64,000 bases of DNA from Schizochytrium sp. CCTCC M209059 (GCA_000818945.1 KN805452.1:69501-133500); one strand, 5' to 3'. Counted from the stretch's first letter, positions 10,895 through 20,842 are shown. The notes: a model not told the origin generated them from the sequence alone. Numbers and translations are program-made.

Positions 10895-11744
10895 CCTGCC
10901 TTAGACTTTTGGTTTAGACGTGAACAGGACCGGGAAAAGACCCAATGGCTGTGTCTCGGTTGACTTTGCGTGAGCAAGCTATCGCGCAACGGGCAGGTGC
11001 GGGACAGTGTTTGCTGTTATTGCGCGAACCTCGACGCGACGTCCGGTTCTTGTGGAAGGCTCAGGCTATCTCCTCGTTCCCTGCGGACCACGCAATCCCC
11101 ACGAGAACGCACGCACGCACGCACGCACGCACTTGCTCTCGCCTCGACCTCTTGCGTCTCGCCTGTCTGGCGGGTTCACACGCGCTCGCGTACGTAGAAG
11201 CAGCGTCTTCGCTCGCGAGTCCCAGCTGCAGCCTCAATTTCGCACAAGCACGCGAGCAGCAAGCAAGTCCAGCAGCTCTTTCCGCGACGAAGCTACGCCA
11301 GCCGCGCGTTCCGCAAAAGACCAGACTCCCGCGCGCCCGGCCTCGACCTCGTCCTCGCTCCGGCCCGTCGATGGGACCCTCGCCGCGACTGCGAAGCCTC
11401 CGCGCGGCCCCGTCCTCGAAGCTGGCGCACCACGTTTCGGGCTCTGACCCGGGCGCAACGGCGCGCTGCGGTGCCCCCGGTCCCGTACGCCGCACACTTC
11501 CCAAATATATATTCTTCACTCGCACCGGAATCGAGCATCATTTGAGTGCGCAACCCATTTTCGCCGGCGCCCTCGTGGTGCAAAGTAACAGACCTCGATT
11601 TGGCTCCCGCGCTCACCAGAAAGCGTGCCAGACACAGAGACATACAGAGCTTGGGCTCTTCGACCTTGCCGAGCCCCGGGGCGGGCCAGAAGCGATCGGG
11701 TGAGCAAGCGCTCGAGCGGGAGGGGCCGCGTAGACGTCGTGAAG
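10895..11744. promoter_or_regulatory. Divergent intergenic region between two Aurora-like genes
   Basis: This 850-bp, G+C-rich gap separates the start codons of two divergently transcribed Aurora-like genes and must hold both 5' regions. It contains an (ACGC)n tract at about 11107-11132. Long Arg-rich frames occur on both strands, but they lack ATG starts and recognisable domains. No TATA box or other named element could be assigned with confidence. Confidence 0.5.
11107..11132. repeat. (ACGC)n tetranucleotide repeat
   Basis: About six tandem copies of a CACG/ACGC unit lie in the divergent promoter region of two Aurora-like genes. Confidence 0.9.
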
Positions 11745-13287
11745 ATGGAGTGGTCGGCGAAGAAGAGCGCGAGGAAGCCGTCGCGAGCGGCGCTTGCGAC
11801 CATGTCGAGACCTCCGTCCTGGGGTCTGCAAACGGTTGCAGCTTCGACACAGCAACAACAGGGCCACGGATACGAGCACGACCAGGCTCTTGATCACCAG
11901 CAGCTCCAGCAGCAGCAAACGCAAACGCAAACGCAAAAGACGCTAACCTGGCGAAATGGAACGAGGAGACGGAAAGGCTCGCGCGGAGATGCTGATTCGC
12001 ATCACGGCGGCCAACACTATGGTGCAGAACCAGGTTCCTCTCTGCGACCTCGAAATGGATTGGACGATGATGATAAAGAGATGGACATGGATGACGACGA
12101 CAACTACATGATCGCTCGAGACGAAGATGACAAGGAAGTCACCGGCAACGGAGGCCGTTCGAGACAATACGCTGAAGCAGACAAGGAACAGTTCCAGCGT
12201 CAACCCATGTCCACACCTATTCCCACTCATCGCCTTGCCAAGGAGCGCGGCCCTCGAAGCGCGCTCAAGAGCGCAGAAGCAGCTCGCAAAAGGCTCCGGA
12301 GCGCGCAGACCCCGGCATTAGGCCGGAACGGAAACGCAGTCGGTCGACGCGTCTCGACAGACTCCTCTGCCGTCAGCGAGAGCGGTGGAGATCGGCGGTG
12401 GACGCTCGAAGATTTCGAAGTCGGCCGCCAGCTCGGAAGTGGCAAGTTTGGCAATGTCTATCTTGCTCGCGAAAAACAAAGCAAGTATGTTGTCGCCCTC
12501 AAGGTTCTTGACAAGTCGCAGTTGCAGCGACAAGGCATCGAGCACCAGCTGCGAAGAGAAATTGAGATCCAACGCCAGTTACGCGACCACAACATTTTGC
12601 AACTCTACGGATACTTTTTTGACGCGCGTCGCATTTACCTCATTCTCGAGTATGCGCCGGGAGGCCAGCTCTATGAGGCCCTCAAATCGGCCAAACGCTT
12701 TAGTGAAACGCAGGCCGCGAGTTATGTGCGTCAGCTGGCGCGCGCACTTGACCATTGCCACGAACGTAATGTCATTCACCGGGACCTCAAACCGGAAAAC
12801 CTCCTGCTTGGCTCGGATAATGAAATTCGCGTGTGTGACTTTGGATGGTCCATCCATGCCCCGAGCTCCCGACGATCTACAATTTGTGGCACGGTACGTT
12901 TTCGTTGTCGGCGACGTGCATAACTTTTTCTCTTTTTCTTGAGGGCTGACAGATGCATTGTATGCGTCGATATTCGCTTTGAAACAACTGTAGCTTGATT
13001 ATTTACCGCCCGAGATGGTGGCCGGCGAAACGCACGATTCGCGCGTCGATAATTGGGGCCTCGGGGTGCTTGCCTATGAATTCCTCGTGGGCAAGCCCCC
13101 CTTTGAAGCGCCAAGCATGCAGCTGACATACAATCGCATTCTCAAAGGTGAACTCGATTTTCCTTCCGGGATCTCGGAAGGGGCACGTGACCTCATTGCC
13201 AGACTTTTGCGCAACGATCCCGCTCAGCGTCTCGATCTGAAAAGTGTTTTGCGGCACCCCTGGATTCTCGCGCATGCTCAAGCTTGA
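11745..13287 (+). CDS. Aurora-type serine/threonine kinase, two exons
   Basis: The coding sequence is join(11745..12893,12994..13287), 480 residues. The chosen ATG ([11 protein letters not shown]) has A at -3 and G at +4; the frame is open upstream but without ATG. The N-terminus is rich in Gln, Asp and basic residues. The kinase domain starts near residue 219: [56 protein letters not shown] 100-bp intron (GTACGT...TAG, phase 0) interrupts the gene exactly after CGT. Exon 2 restores [24 protein letters not shown] and ends [10 protein letters not shown]. Reading through the intron would truncate the kinase after CGTVRFRC, so splicing is needed. Of the four local Aurora-like proteins this is nearest to the textbook sequence ([18 protein letters not shown]) and, being the only one with an intron, may resemble the ancestral copy. 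The expected role is mitotic spindle and chromosome phosphorylation. Confidence 0.9.
12894..12993 (+). other. Intron in the Aurora-like gene (100 bp, phase 0)
   Basis: It starts GTACGTTTTC and ends CAACTGTAG. Removing it joins the codons for CGT directly to those for LDYLPPEM, the continuous motif of Aurora kinases. The match to the family on both sides makes the boundaries firm. Confidence 0.93.
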
Positions 13288-13765
13288 TCGATCTCTTGCA
13301 TCGGGACGCCCTACGTTGGGAAGCAAAGACAAAGGCAGACAACGGGAGTCAATTCTCTCTGAGGATTCCTCGAAGCAGAGGATGCAAATGAATTCTAAAA
13401 AATGACGCAAAGCGTCGATATGCCCCCTCCCTCCCCTTCGTTTTTCCATGTGGCACTTGGTTTCTTAGATGAAGAAGAATACCGTTCATCCATCGCGACA
13501 AAGTGCTGGCTTGGAGCAAGTGATCAATCTATCTAACTCTGAAGCTGTCACGCTCCGAGGAGTTCTCCAAAGTGGTTTCTAGACCTTTGTATTTCTTGAG
13601 TCGAAATAAAGTTCGCAATTGTGTTGTTGTTTCTGTTTTGTTTTGCTATTTTTTTTTATATTTGCCAAAAAGTTCATTGCGCGGTTTCGATGTTCGTTCT
13701 TTTGTAGCGCAAGGTGTGTCAAGGGCGAGGAACAAGCTTTAACTCCATCGACCAGCAAACGTTGA
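13288..13765. other. Convergent 3' region of two Aurora-like genes
   Basis: This 478-bp gap lies between converging stop codons. An AATAAA at 13605-13610 may be the polyadenylation signal of the forward gene, 318 bp after its stop. A T-rich run at 13650-13660 would read as A-rich for the reverse gene. No coding sequence seen. Confidence 0.5.
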
Positions 13766-14989
13766 CTACCTCGTGCTGACCTGACTCGGATTGTAGTTGC
13801 TGTAAGACTTCTTCTCGACGGTGGGCACGTTCTTTTTAATCCATGTATGGTTTGGTACCTCGGTGAGCGGCATCCGATCGTCGGGCTTCTTTTTCAGCAA
13901 GCGAGACACGAAGTCGCGCGCATCCTGAGAAAAGTGTGCAGGAAAGGAGTAGCGTACTGCAAGGATGAGTTGAAAGGTGGCCTCCTGGCCTTCGGTCTCA
14001 AATGGTGGCGTGCCGGCCATGAACTCGTAGGCAAGAACGCCAAGGCTCCAGTTGTCGACCTTGGCGTCGTAAGATGAGCGCTCGACCATCTCGGGTGGCA
14101 AATAATCGAGCGTACCACACATGGTGTCGCGACGGCTTGCAGAGTGTGTGGACCAGCCAAAGTCGGCAATCTTAATCTCGTCATTGTGCGTGAGGAGAAG
14201 ATTTTCGGGTTTAATGTCGCGATGAATGACATTTTTACTGTGGCAGTATGCAAGAGCGCAGGCGATTTGTTTAATGTACTGGGCGGCGCGCCGTTCACGA
14301 AAGCGGCCCTTGCGCTGGAGCTCCTTGTACACCTCGCCGCGGGCCACGTACTCGAGGACGAGATAGATGCGCCTCTCGTCGTAAAAGTACGTGTACAAAC
14401 GAAGGACGTTCTTGTGCCGAAGGTGCGCCTGGATCTCGATCTCGCGCCGTAGCTGGTGCTCGACGTTGTTTTTCTTGAGCTGCTGTTTTTTCAACACCTT
14501 GATGGCGACAATGTACTCTTGTTTTCGCTCGCGTGCAAGGTAGACGTTGCCAAACTTTCCGCTACCAAGCTTGCGTCCGATATCAAAGTGGTTGAGCGTC
14601 CACCTCGAGCTGTCGGTCTCTTCAAAGGGGTCCACGGGCATGAGGCTCTCGCGTGGCTTGTTGCTGCGCGCAGCGCGCTCGCTCGGGTCCTTGCTCTCGA
14701 CTACGACGTCACTGATGCTCTTGTCGCCGAGCTGGGGCTTGTTCTTGCCCAAGAGACCACTCGTGTGACTGGCCATGCTCGTCGCTTTCGCGCCGGCGTG
14801 GTTTTGAGGAATGCGCATGGCACCTCCCATTTTTGTCATGCGTTGCCGAGCTCCATCGCTGTCCTTGTTGATGCCCGTGGCATTGCCGTTGCTGTTAGCG
14901 CTGCTGCTGCTGCTGGAACTGCTGCTACTGCTGCTGTAGTTGCTCCTATCGTTCTCTTTGAGGCCGTTGCCTACGCCACGAAAGTCCAT
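13766..14989 (-). CDS. Aurora-type serine/threonine kinase with poly-Ser N-terminus
   Basis: This 407-residue protein starts at the ATG MDFRGVGNGLKEN; the frame continues upstream through a (GCGT)n repeat but has no ATG there. A run of about a dozen Ser lies near residues 19-30. The kinase domain begins near residue 130: [58 protein letters not shown]. It continues YLPPEMVERSSYDAKVDNWS and ends HTWIKKNVPTVEKKSY. All catalytic residues and the Aurora activation-loop Thr are present, so an active kinase is expected. It lacks the intron found in the paralogue at 11745. Sequence similarity in the LRREIEIQ, RLYxYF and [16 protein letters not shown] regions suggests recent duplication with that gene. 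Confidence 0.92.
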   Translation of the reverse strand: MDFRGVGNGLKENDRSNYSSSSSSSSSSSSANSNGNATGINKDSDGARQRMTKMGGAMRIPQNHAGAKATSMASHTSGLLGKNKPQLGDKSISDVVVESKDPSERAARSNKPRESLMPVDPFEETDSSRWTLNHFDIGRKLGSGKFGNVYLARERKQEYIVAIKVLKKQQLKKNNVEHQLRREIEIQAHLRHKNVLRLYTYFYDERRIYLVLEYVARGEVYKELQRKGRFRERRAAQYIKQIACALAYCHSKNVIHRDIKPENLLLTHNDEIKIADFGWSTHSASRRDTMCGTLDYLPPEMVERSSYDAKVDNWSLGVLAYEFMAGTPPFETEGQEATFQLILAVRYSFPAHFSQDARDFVSRLLKKKPDDRMPLTEVPNHTWIKKNVPTVEKKSYSNYNPSQVSTR

Positions 14990-16203
14990 TGTGTTCGAGT
15001 TCGTCACGAACGTAAGTTCGTGCGTACGTGCGTGCGTGCGTGCGTGCGAAAAAGGCCCAATCAAGCGTGCTCGCTCACTCGCTCACCCGCTCGCTCGCCT
15101 TTTGGTCTTTGCGGACGATCTGTCCCGAGCAAATAAGCAAGAACAGCTAGCCCGATCAAAGAGCCAAGAAAGTCCGCGCGCGTAGCCTTCTCTTTCCTTT
15201 CCTCCCCTTTCCTTCCCTTCCCCTCCTCGACGCAAGACGCAAGCGCTTCTGCGCGCAGCCGAACAAACGCGCTGTTCAAGCCAGCCCGAGCGCTCGAGGT
15301 CTGCGCGCTGCCTGCTTTGGGCAATGAAAGTTGACTTGGCTGGGCTCGGCCGTTTCACGCCCCGTGACACTTGGTCTTGGTCCCTTGTGGTCTCTTATCA
15401 ATTATGGAAACATGATAGGAGCAGAACAAATCCACTCCGTCCTGGAGAGGAGCGACGGCGGTAGCGGACTCCGAGCACGGTTGTTAATGAGGTGGGCATG
15501 CGATTGCTGTGAAGCGGTGCATGGGCAAAACACATGGATCGAAGATTATAAACAAGAATGTTAAAAAAGGAAAAATATAACAGAAATGAGAACATGCTGG
15601 AGCATTCATTTACGTATTCATTCATGTACGTATGCATTCATTCACTTGACGGACGAAATGCATGTGCGCGATCTGCGGCAAATACGCTGAAACCTCGGTC
15701 AAGGCGTGAGGAACGCATGCATGGCCACTTGCTATCCGCTTGGGCGAGTGGGGTCATGCGGGGATCCCTCCCGAGTCCCAGGGACGAACGTCAGCTCTTC
15801 TGACCTGGCGAGGATTCTGCCGACGCGGACGCATTGCGCTCGCATACCGAGGGCGCCCTTGAACCTCCGAACCTTAGAAATTGCCAGACCCAGATCTCTC
15901 CGCCCTATCTCTACAGCACAACCATGCATGGTTGCTCGCCACGCTCCCGAGGCCCGAAAACACTCGATCCGCCGGCAATCACCCGTCCATAACCAAAGCA
16001 ATCGATGCGACTCGTCGAAGACGTTGCAGCCCGGCGTGCGTAGACCATATCGCGGCACGGAGCCTGCATCTGCCCTCTGTGTATAAGCGTGAACAGCGAG
16101 CGCTCTCATGGGGTTCCAGAGTTCTTCGGTGGCGAGTCCTAGGTTTTCTCCAAGCGCGCCGCTAGTCTCCAAAGCAAGCCTTGGTCTGCTTGTATACCAC
16201 TTA
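14990..16203. other. Gene-free stretch between an Aurora-like gene and a DNA transposon
   Basis: The first part is the 5' region of the reverse-strand Aurora-like gene, with a (GCGT)n tract at 15020-15048 and a pyrimidine-rich patch near 15185-15235. The region 15590-15660 is rich in CATTCATT-type repeats. From about 15700 to 16200 there are overlapping frames of about 90-150 codons on both strands without recognisable domains or convincing starts. I would not call a gene here. Confidence 0.5.
15020..15048. repeat. (GCGT)n tetranucleotide repeat
   Basis: About seven copies lie immediately upstream of the ATG of the 13766-14989 kinase gene. Confidence 0.9.
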
Positions 16204-16232
16204 CAGTCAACGAGACCATAAATCGGTAATTA
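16204..16232 (+). repeat. Terminal inverted repeat, left
   Basis: This is a 29-bp perfect inverted match to 18164-18192; the outer end begins CAGTCAACGAG and is preceded by TTA. Confidence 0.95.
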
Positions 16233-16368
16233 TAAAGGCAATGGAGGGAGCTGCACAGGGCCGGGGGAAGGGGCGTTGTTGGCGGGCCTCTGTGCTAATT
16301 GTCGAGCCCAACTCGTATTTGGATAATAGTTGATTGTAACCATTATTAGAGTTTTTACTATATAACCT

Positions 16369-18003
16369 CTAGGATCGACCATCTGTAATTGTTAGGACAG
16401 CTTCGAGCTGCTTTTCGAGTTCATCAACGTCGTAATCTTCTTCAAAAAGGTCATCATCATCATCACCATCATCGCTGTCAGTTTCAACACCATCTTCAAT
16501 CGAGGATTCACTACGAAACTCCTCTACGACACGATCGCGTGAGACGATAATCCTCTTCACCAAGTCTCGACCGGAGGGTTGCTCGAGTTTGATGAACTCG
16601 GCATCGAGTCTCTGCTTCACATCTTGAAGAGTGGTGTCCTTCGTGTATTGCCTTGCAATGTTTCCTTTCACGTAAGCCCAAATCAGTTCGATGGGCTGAA
16701 GATCCGAGTAGTGAGGTGGCGTGAAGAGGACACGATGCCCTGCCCTCTCTGCTGCCTCGATCACTTCCGGCAGCACCTTCTCCTTGATCCAGTTCTTCAG
16801 CAGAACTTTCAGCTGCGCAACTGTGCTCGTTGCGTCGTGCGGTATCTGATAACGATAAAGCGCTGCAATAACCTCCCGTTTCTTTAGCTTCGCGACGTCG
16901 GGTGCGGTTGGCGGCAGCGTCTTGTGGTAGCTCGCATTGTCCATCATGATCAGGGACGGCTCATGAAGGTTAGGCAGGAGCTGCGTCCGCCACCACAATG
17001 CAAAATTCGTCCCGTTGAAGTTCTTGTGGTAGTCTCCTTTGCTCGCGTCAGCTGCTTGCGGACAAAACGTCCAAATAGAGCCTGGCACGAGGCCAGCTTC
17101 ACGATCTAGGTATTTTGGACTCGAATTCTGAATGGCAGCCAGAATACAATACCTACGTCCTTTGTGTTGAACGCGCGTCGTCGTGTCTTCCGCGTCCATT
17201 GGATCAAATAGACTTTTACCAAACCTATGGTAGTGTTGATGCACGTATGACTCACCAAGATAGACCTCCCTTAGCTGCAACTCAGGCGGAAGGGATCGAT
17301 TCTGTAAGAGTCTGACGATGTAATCGTCGCGCAGAGCAATATGTTCGACCTTTAACGAAACCTTTCCCGGACGCTTCCCACGGCAGAAGCCCATCGCGAC
17401 CAGATAGGACTGTGTGGCCCGAAGAGCAGCACTGTAGTCTTTGGCGTCTATCACACCGCCTTCGTCATGGATAATTGAAAGCACCCCAGTCTCTACCAGG
17501 TAGTCTGTGACGTGTCTGGCTGACACAGCCTCATGCCGCAGCCGCCTTTCGCGCACGAAGTCACGAATCTTGAAGAATACCTGCTTCGTCGTTGGAACAC
17601 GTCTCGGCTTAGCCTCTCGATTGCCGCGATTCGAGACTGGTTGCAGACTGCGATCGCCAGTCTCACTGGTTCGAGAATCAGTCCAGCTCTTGATGAGAGG
17701 AGCGAGCGTGGACTTGGATATGCCCAGCATTGCGGCCACATTTGCCATCGCGTTAATCGGCCACTTGCGGCCTGTCTTTTTCTGCGAAGCCAACTGATCT
17801 TTTTGATACGCAAAATAAGCGTGTAGAGCCATGAAGCGCTCTTGAGACGTGAGCACCGGTCGTCCACGAGCTTTTCTGATGGCCTCAAGTTCTCCTTCGC
17901 AGCCCTCGATGGTCGCCGTTACCCGGGTTTTGACGCTTTCATTTCGCGGGCGCCCTTGCTCTTGAGATGGTGATATCCGGCGACGCTTGGGGGACCCGCT
18001 CAT
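16369..18003 (-). CDS. DDE transposase (IS630/Tc1-mariner-like), catalytic Asp replaced
   Basis: This 544-residue protein starts at the ATG MSGSPKRRRISPSQ; the open frame runs about 30 codons further upstream without ATG. The N-terminus is basic, then a helix-turn-helix-like region at about 70-150 (AMANVAAMLGISKSTLAPLI). The DDE domain follows. Its first motif is REVYLGESYVHQHYHRFG, where related transposases have DES/DET; residue 250 is Gly (codon GGT) in place of the expected Asp. The second Asp is D355 (LIMMDNASYHK) and the Glu is E439 (DLQPIELIWAYVK). D355 and E439 are 84 apart because a segment of about 50 residues, with LKKREVIAALYRYQIP and VAQLKVLLKNWIK, is inserted. The C-terminus is very acidic (residues about 505-530). 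The frame is otherwise intact, but loss of the first catalytic Asp predicts an inactive enzyme. Confidence 0.93.
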   Translation of the reverse strand: MSGSPKRRRISPSQEQGRPRNESVKTRVTATIEGCEGELEAIRKARGRPVLTSQERFMALHAYFAYQKDQLASQKKTGRKWPINAMANVAAMLGISKSTLAPLIKSWTDSRTSETGDRSLQPVSNRGNREAKPRRVPTTKQVFFKIRDFVRERRLRHEAVSARHVTDYLVETGVLSIIHDEGGVIDAKDYSAALRATQSYLVAMGFCRGKRPGKVSLKVEHIALRDDYIVRLLQNRSLPPELQLREVYLGESYVHQHYHRFGKSLFDPMDAEDTTTRVQHKGRRYCILAAIQNSSPKYLDREAGLVPGSIWTFCPQAADASKGDYHKNFNGTNFALWWRTQLLPNLHEPSLIMMDNASYHKTLPPTAPDVAKLKKREVIAALYRYQIPHDATSTVAQLKVLLKNWIKEKVLPEVIEAAERAGHRVLFTPPHYSDLQPIELIWAYVKGNIARQYTKDTTLQDVKQRLDAEFIKLEQPSGRDLVKRIIVSRDRVVEEFRSESSIEDGVETDSDDGDDDDDLFEEDYDVDELEKQLEAVLTITDGRS

Positions 18004-18163
18004 CGTTTTAGCACACACCCCCTCTTCACCGCAAGTCTGCGTCGTATGCTCGCTGGCGTTGGTCGTAGCCGCGCGCTTCGTCGCGATCTGCACGCCGTCG
18101 ACTTTTTCCAGTTCATCTTAAAAAGCGCCGCTTCTCGCGTGGACGGAAGGAAATATGAGAGGC

Positions 18164-18192
18164 TAATTACCGATTTATGGTCTCGTTGACTG
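18164..18192 (-). repeat. Terminal inverted repeat, right
   Basis: This is the 29-bp perfect inverted copy of the left TIR; its outer end GTTGACTG is followed by TTA. Confidence 0.95.
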
Positions 18193-18481
18193 TTAATACT
18201 ACATAGCGAGAGCCGTATCGTCGCCTCGTCAACGCAGGCGCAGTTGCTCGCACGCTCGCGCGCAGATCCGCTGCGCAGGACTTGCGCAGCTCCGACAACT
18301 GGGAGCGCGGCGGCAGCAGTTTACCAGCAGCGGCGTCCCGGAAAGTGCGTGCGGAGAAGGCGACCCACGTAGCGCGAGTTGCAGACCGGAAATTGACCGA
18401 TACGAGCGCAAGCCGACCGAGAGCTTCTCCGTCCCGCCGCGAGCGAGGCCGAGACGCGCACGACCGCGCGGCGCAGACAGG

Positions 18482-20287
18482 ATGCAGGTGCCCATGGCGC
18501 AGGTGCTGGACCCGGGTGTAGGGAGCCTGAGCTCGCAGGTGGAGCTCTTTGTCAGCTGCCGCGAGCTCAAAAATATGGACCTTTTGTCCAAGAGCGACCC
18601 CTTTGTAGTGGTCTACGCGCGGGAACGCAACGACGTGCCGTGGAAGGAGTACTACCGAAGCAAGACGATCTGGGACAACTTGAATCCTGATTTTCCTGAC
18701 CAAATTCTCCTCAAGTACCAGTTCGAGGTGCAACAGTACCTTCGCTTCGAAATCTATGACCGCGATGCCGAGGACGAGGATCTTTCCAAGCACGACTTTA
18801 TCGGAGCAGCAAACACGACGCTCGCGTCGATCATGGGCGGACGAGGATCCGTGTGGAGCAGCGATCTGACGAACTCCAAGACCGGTAGACCGGGCTCGGG
18901 CAAAGCTCCCGGTAAGATCATTGTGCGAGGCGAGGAGGTCGCCTCGTGCAAGGATGTGGCCGAATTACAATTCATGGCAAGCAATCTTGATCGCAAGGAC
19001 TGGTTCGGTTTCGGGCGCTCGGACCCTTTCATCACGATTTCGCGCTCGCGGGAAGACGGCAACTTTGTCAAAGTCTGGGAAAGTGAGCACATTCTCAAGG
19101 AGCTGAATCCCGTCTGGAACCCTGTGACGCTACCTGTCCAAGTACTGTGCAATGGCGATCTTGACCGTCCGCTCAAGATTAGCGTTTTTGACTGGAACTC
19201 GAACGGAACGCATGTACTCATTGGCGAGTTTTCGGCATCAATGCGCGATCTACAGCCCGGCAAGTCCTTTACTCTTGAAGACCCGGAACAACGCAGGAAG
19301 AAGGGGAAAAAGTATAAAGGCTCGGGTATGTTTACCGTGCGACATGCGGCGATCCAGAAGCGTTTCAGCTTCCTGGACTACATTCGCGGGGGATGCGAGC
19401 TAAATCTGATGATTGGCATCGACTTTACAGCTTCGAACGGAGCAGTGAGCACGCCGCAATCGCTTCACTACCAAGGAGCCTCGCTCTCGCAGAGCATGCG
19501 CAATGTGGACGATTTAAACGAGTACCAACGCGTCATCGTATCCGTGGGTGAGATTCTTCAAGATTACGACACGGACGGCAAGATCCCAGTGTACGGATTC
19601 GGCGGTGCCGTTTCGGGTCAGGTGCAGCATTGTTTCCCGCTCACCTTTGACGACTCATACCCGGAAGTCATAGGAATTGAGGGCGTAATGACAGCGTACA
19701 AGAACGCATTTGATGTGGTTTCTTTACATGGGCCGACCCTCTTTACGCCGCTTCTGAGGTGTGCCAATGGATACGCCCGCGAGCATTGCACGCAGGCGAA
19801 GCAGAGTTACACGGTGCTGCTCATCATTACCGACGGCGTCATCAACGATATGAGTTCCGCCATTGAGCAGATCGTCTATGGATCGGAGCTTCCGTTGTCG
19901 GTTGTTATCGTGGGCGTGGGCGCGGCGGATTTCACCAACATGGAGACGCTTGACGCTGACGACGAGCCCTTGCGCGCTAATGGGCGCACAATGAAGCGCG
20001 ACATTGTGCAGTTCGTGCCGTTCCGCAAGTTTTACAATCAGCACTACACGGCCTTGGCGCGCGAGGTGCTGGCCGAGATCCCGGAGCAGCTCGTCTCGTA
20101 CATGTCGTCGCACGGTATTCGCCCCAACCCGCCCATGGAGCCATCACGTCGGCATCTCGCCGTCGAGCGCTCGCAGCGCATGATCAATGGCGGCGTACAG
20201 GACGCTGCATCTGTCTCGGATGCCCCGTACGCGCTTCCGGTACCTGCCCCCGACTCCACGGCGCCATCAGCGCCTTACCAGTTATAA
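18482..20287 (+). CDS. CPNE: Copine (two C2 domains plus vWA domain)
   Basis: This 601-residue protein has the copine order. C2A is about 10-150 (ELFVSCRELKNMDLLSKSDPFVVV, with Ca2+-binding Asp in KSDP and YDRDAEDED). C2B is about 165-290 (DRKDWFGFGRSDPF and VFDWNSNGTH). The copine-type vWA domain is about 300-545, with MIDAS start IDFTASNG and YGFGGAVSG, FPLTFD and LLIITDG motifs. Copines bind acidic membranes when Ca2+ rises and recruit partners through the vWA domain. The C-terminus is a Pro/Ala-rich tail, as in other copines. The frame is uninterrupted, with no intron. A DNA transposon lies 289 bp upstream and may have displaced part of the promoter. The start is the first ATG in frame, and a second Met lies four codons on. 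Confidence 0.97.
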   Translation: MQVPMAQVLDPGVGSLSSQVELFVSCRELKNMDLLSKSDPFVVVYARERNDVPWKEYYRSKTIWDNLNPDFPDQILLKYQFEVQQYLRFEIYDRDAEDEDLSKHDFIGAANTTLASIMGGRGSVWSSDLTNSKTGRPGSGKAPGKIIVRGEEVASCKDVAELQFMASNLDRKDWFGFGRSDPFITISRSREDGNFVKVWESEHILKELNPVWNPVTLPVQVLCNGDLDRPLKISVFDWNSNGTHVLIGEFSASMRDLQPGKSFTLEDPEQRRKKGKKYKGSGMFTVRHAAIQKRFSFLDYIRGGCELNLMIGIDFTASNGAVSTPQSLHYQGASLSQSMRNVDDLNEYQRVIVSVGEILQDYDTDGKIPVYGFGGAVSGQVQHCFPLTFDDSYPEVIGIEGVMTAYKNAFDVVSLHGPTLFTPLLRCANGYAREHCTQAKQSYTVLLIITDGVINDMSSAIEQIVYGSELPLSVVIVGVGAADFTNMETLDADDEPLRANGRTMKRDIVQFVPFRKFYNQHYTALAREVLAEIPEQLVSYMSSHGIRPNPPMEPSRRHLAVERSQRMINGGVQDAASVSDAPYALPVPAPDSTAPSAPYQL

Positions 20288-20324
20288 TCACTCCTTATTT
20301 CCAATACCTAGCAGATCTTCTGCG

Positions 20325-20352
<28 letters not shown>
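20325..20352. repeat. (TC)n dinucleotide repeat
   Basis: About fourteen copies lie in the copine 3' flank. Confidence 0.9.
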
Positions 20353-20355
<3 letters not shown>

Positions 20356-20842
20356 CTTACGCACTCATTCAGTTCAAGGGAAGGCGGCACGTATCGAGCT
20401 CGGGACTTGAGCGTGAGCTCCCGTGACCGCGGCCCGCTCGACTTGCCTTGCTCCTCGCCTTGCCTTTTTCTCCAAGACTCGGCGCGGCTCGAGTCGACTT
20501 GCCAAAGCTCGGCCGGTCGGCGCGTGCTCAAGAATTCGATGACGTCGCTGACCGCCGGGGACTTCTGGCCGTCCGCGCGTGCTTGCGTGCGTTTACGCCA
20601 AGCAGGCGAGCTCCGATTGCGCGCTCGCTCCCGCTGCGGGCGCTGCAGGTCGCGCTTCAGCAGCGATTTTCCTGTCGCCGCCATCGCCGCCCGCTCAGCC
20701 GTCCGCCCCCTCGTCCTCCTCCCGCTCGCTCGGCTTGCGATGCGCGCCTTGCCCTCTCGGCGCGAGCGCGCGACTCGCCGAGCGCGCTCGAGGACGCGCG
20801 GCACGCGCTCCCGGGGTGGGTGGATCCCTTCTCGATCTGAAC

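Larger units (their letters stand above)
16204..18192 (-). mobile_element. DNA transposon, IS630/Tc1-mariner superfamily, complete with TIRs
   Basis: The 1989-bp element is bounded by perfect 29-bp terminal inverted repeats (16204-16232 and 18164-18192; outer end CAGTCAACGAGACC). Each end is flanked by TTA (16201-16203 and 18193-18195), consistent with a 3-bp target-site duplication. It encodes one full-length reverse-strand transposase. The perfect repeats and intact frame indicate recent insertion. The right end lies 289 bp from the copine start codon, so the element sits in or next to that gene's promoter. Confidence 0.93.

Noticed and set aside
11625..11744. Upstream extension of the two-exon Aurora-like kinase
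   Set aside because: The frame is open but the first codon there is GTG, and the first ATG at 11745 has a good context; non-ATG initiation is not needed.
18004..18093. 30-codon N-terminal extension of the transposase
   Set aside because: The extension begins at GTG; the ATG at 18003 gives a complete protein.
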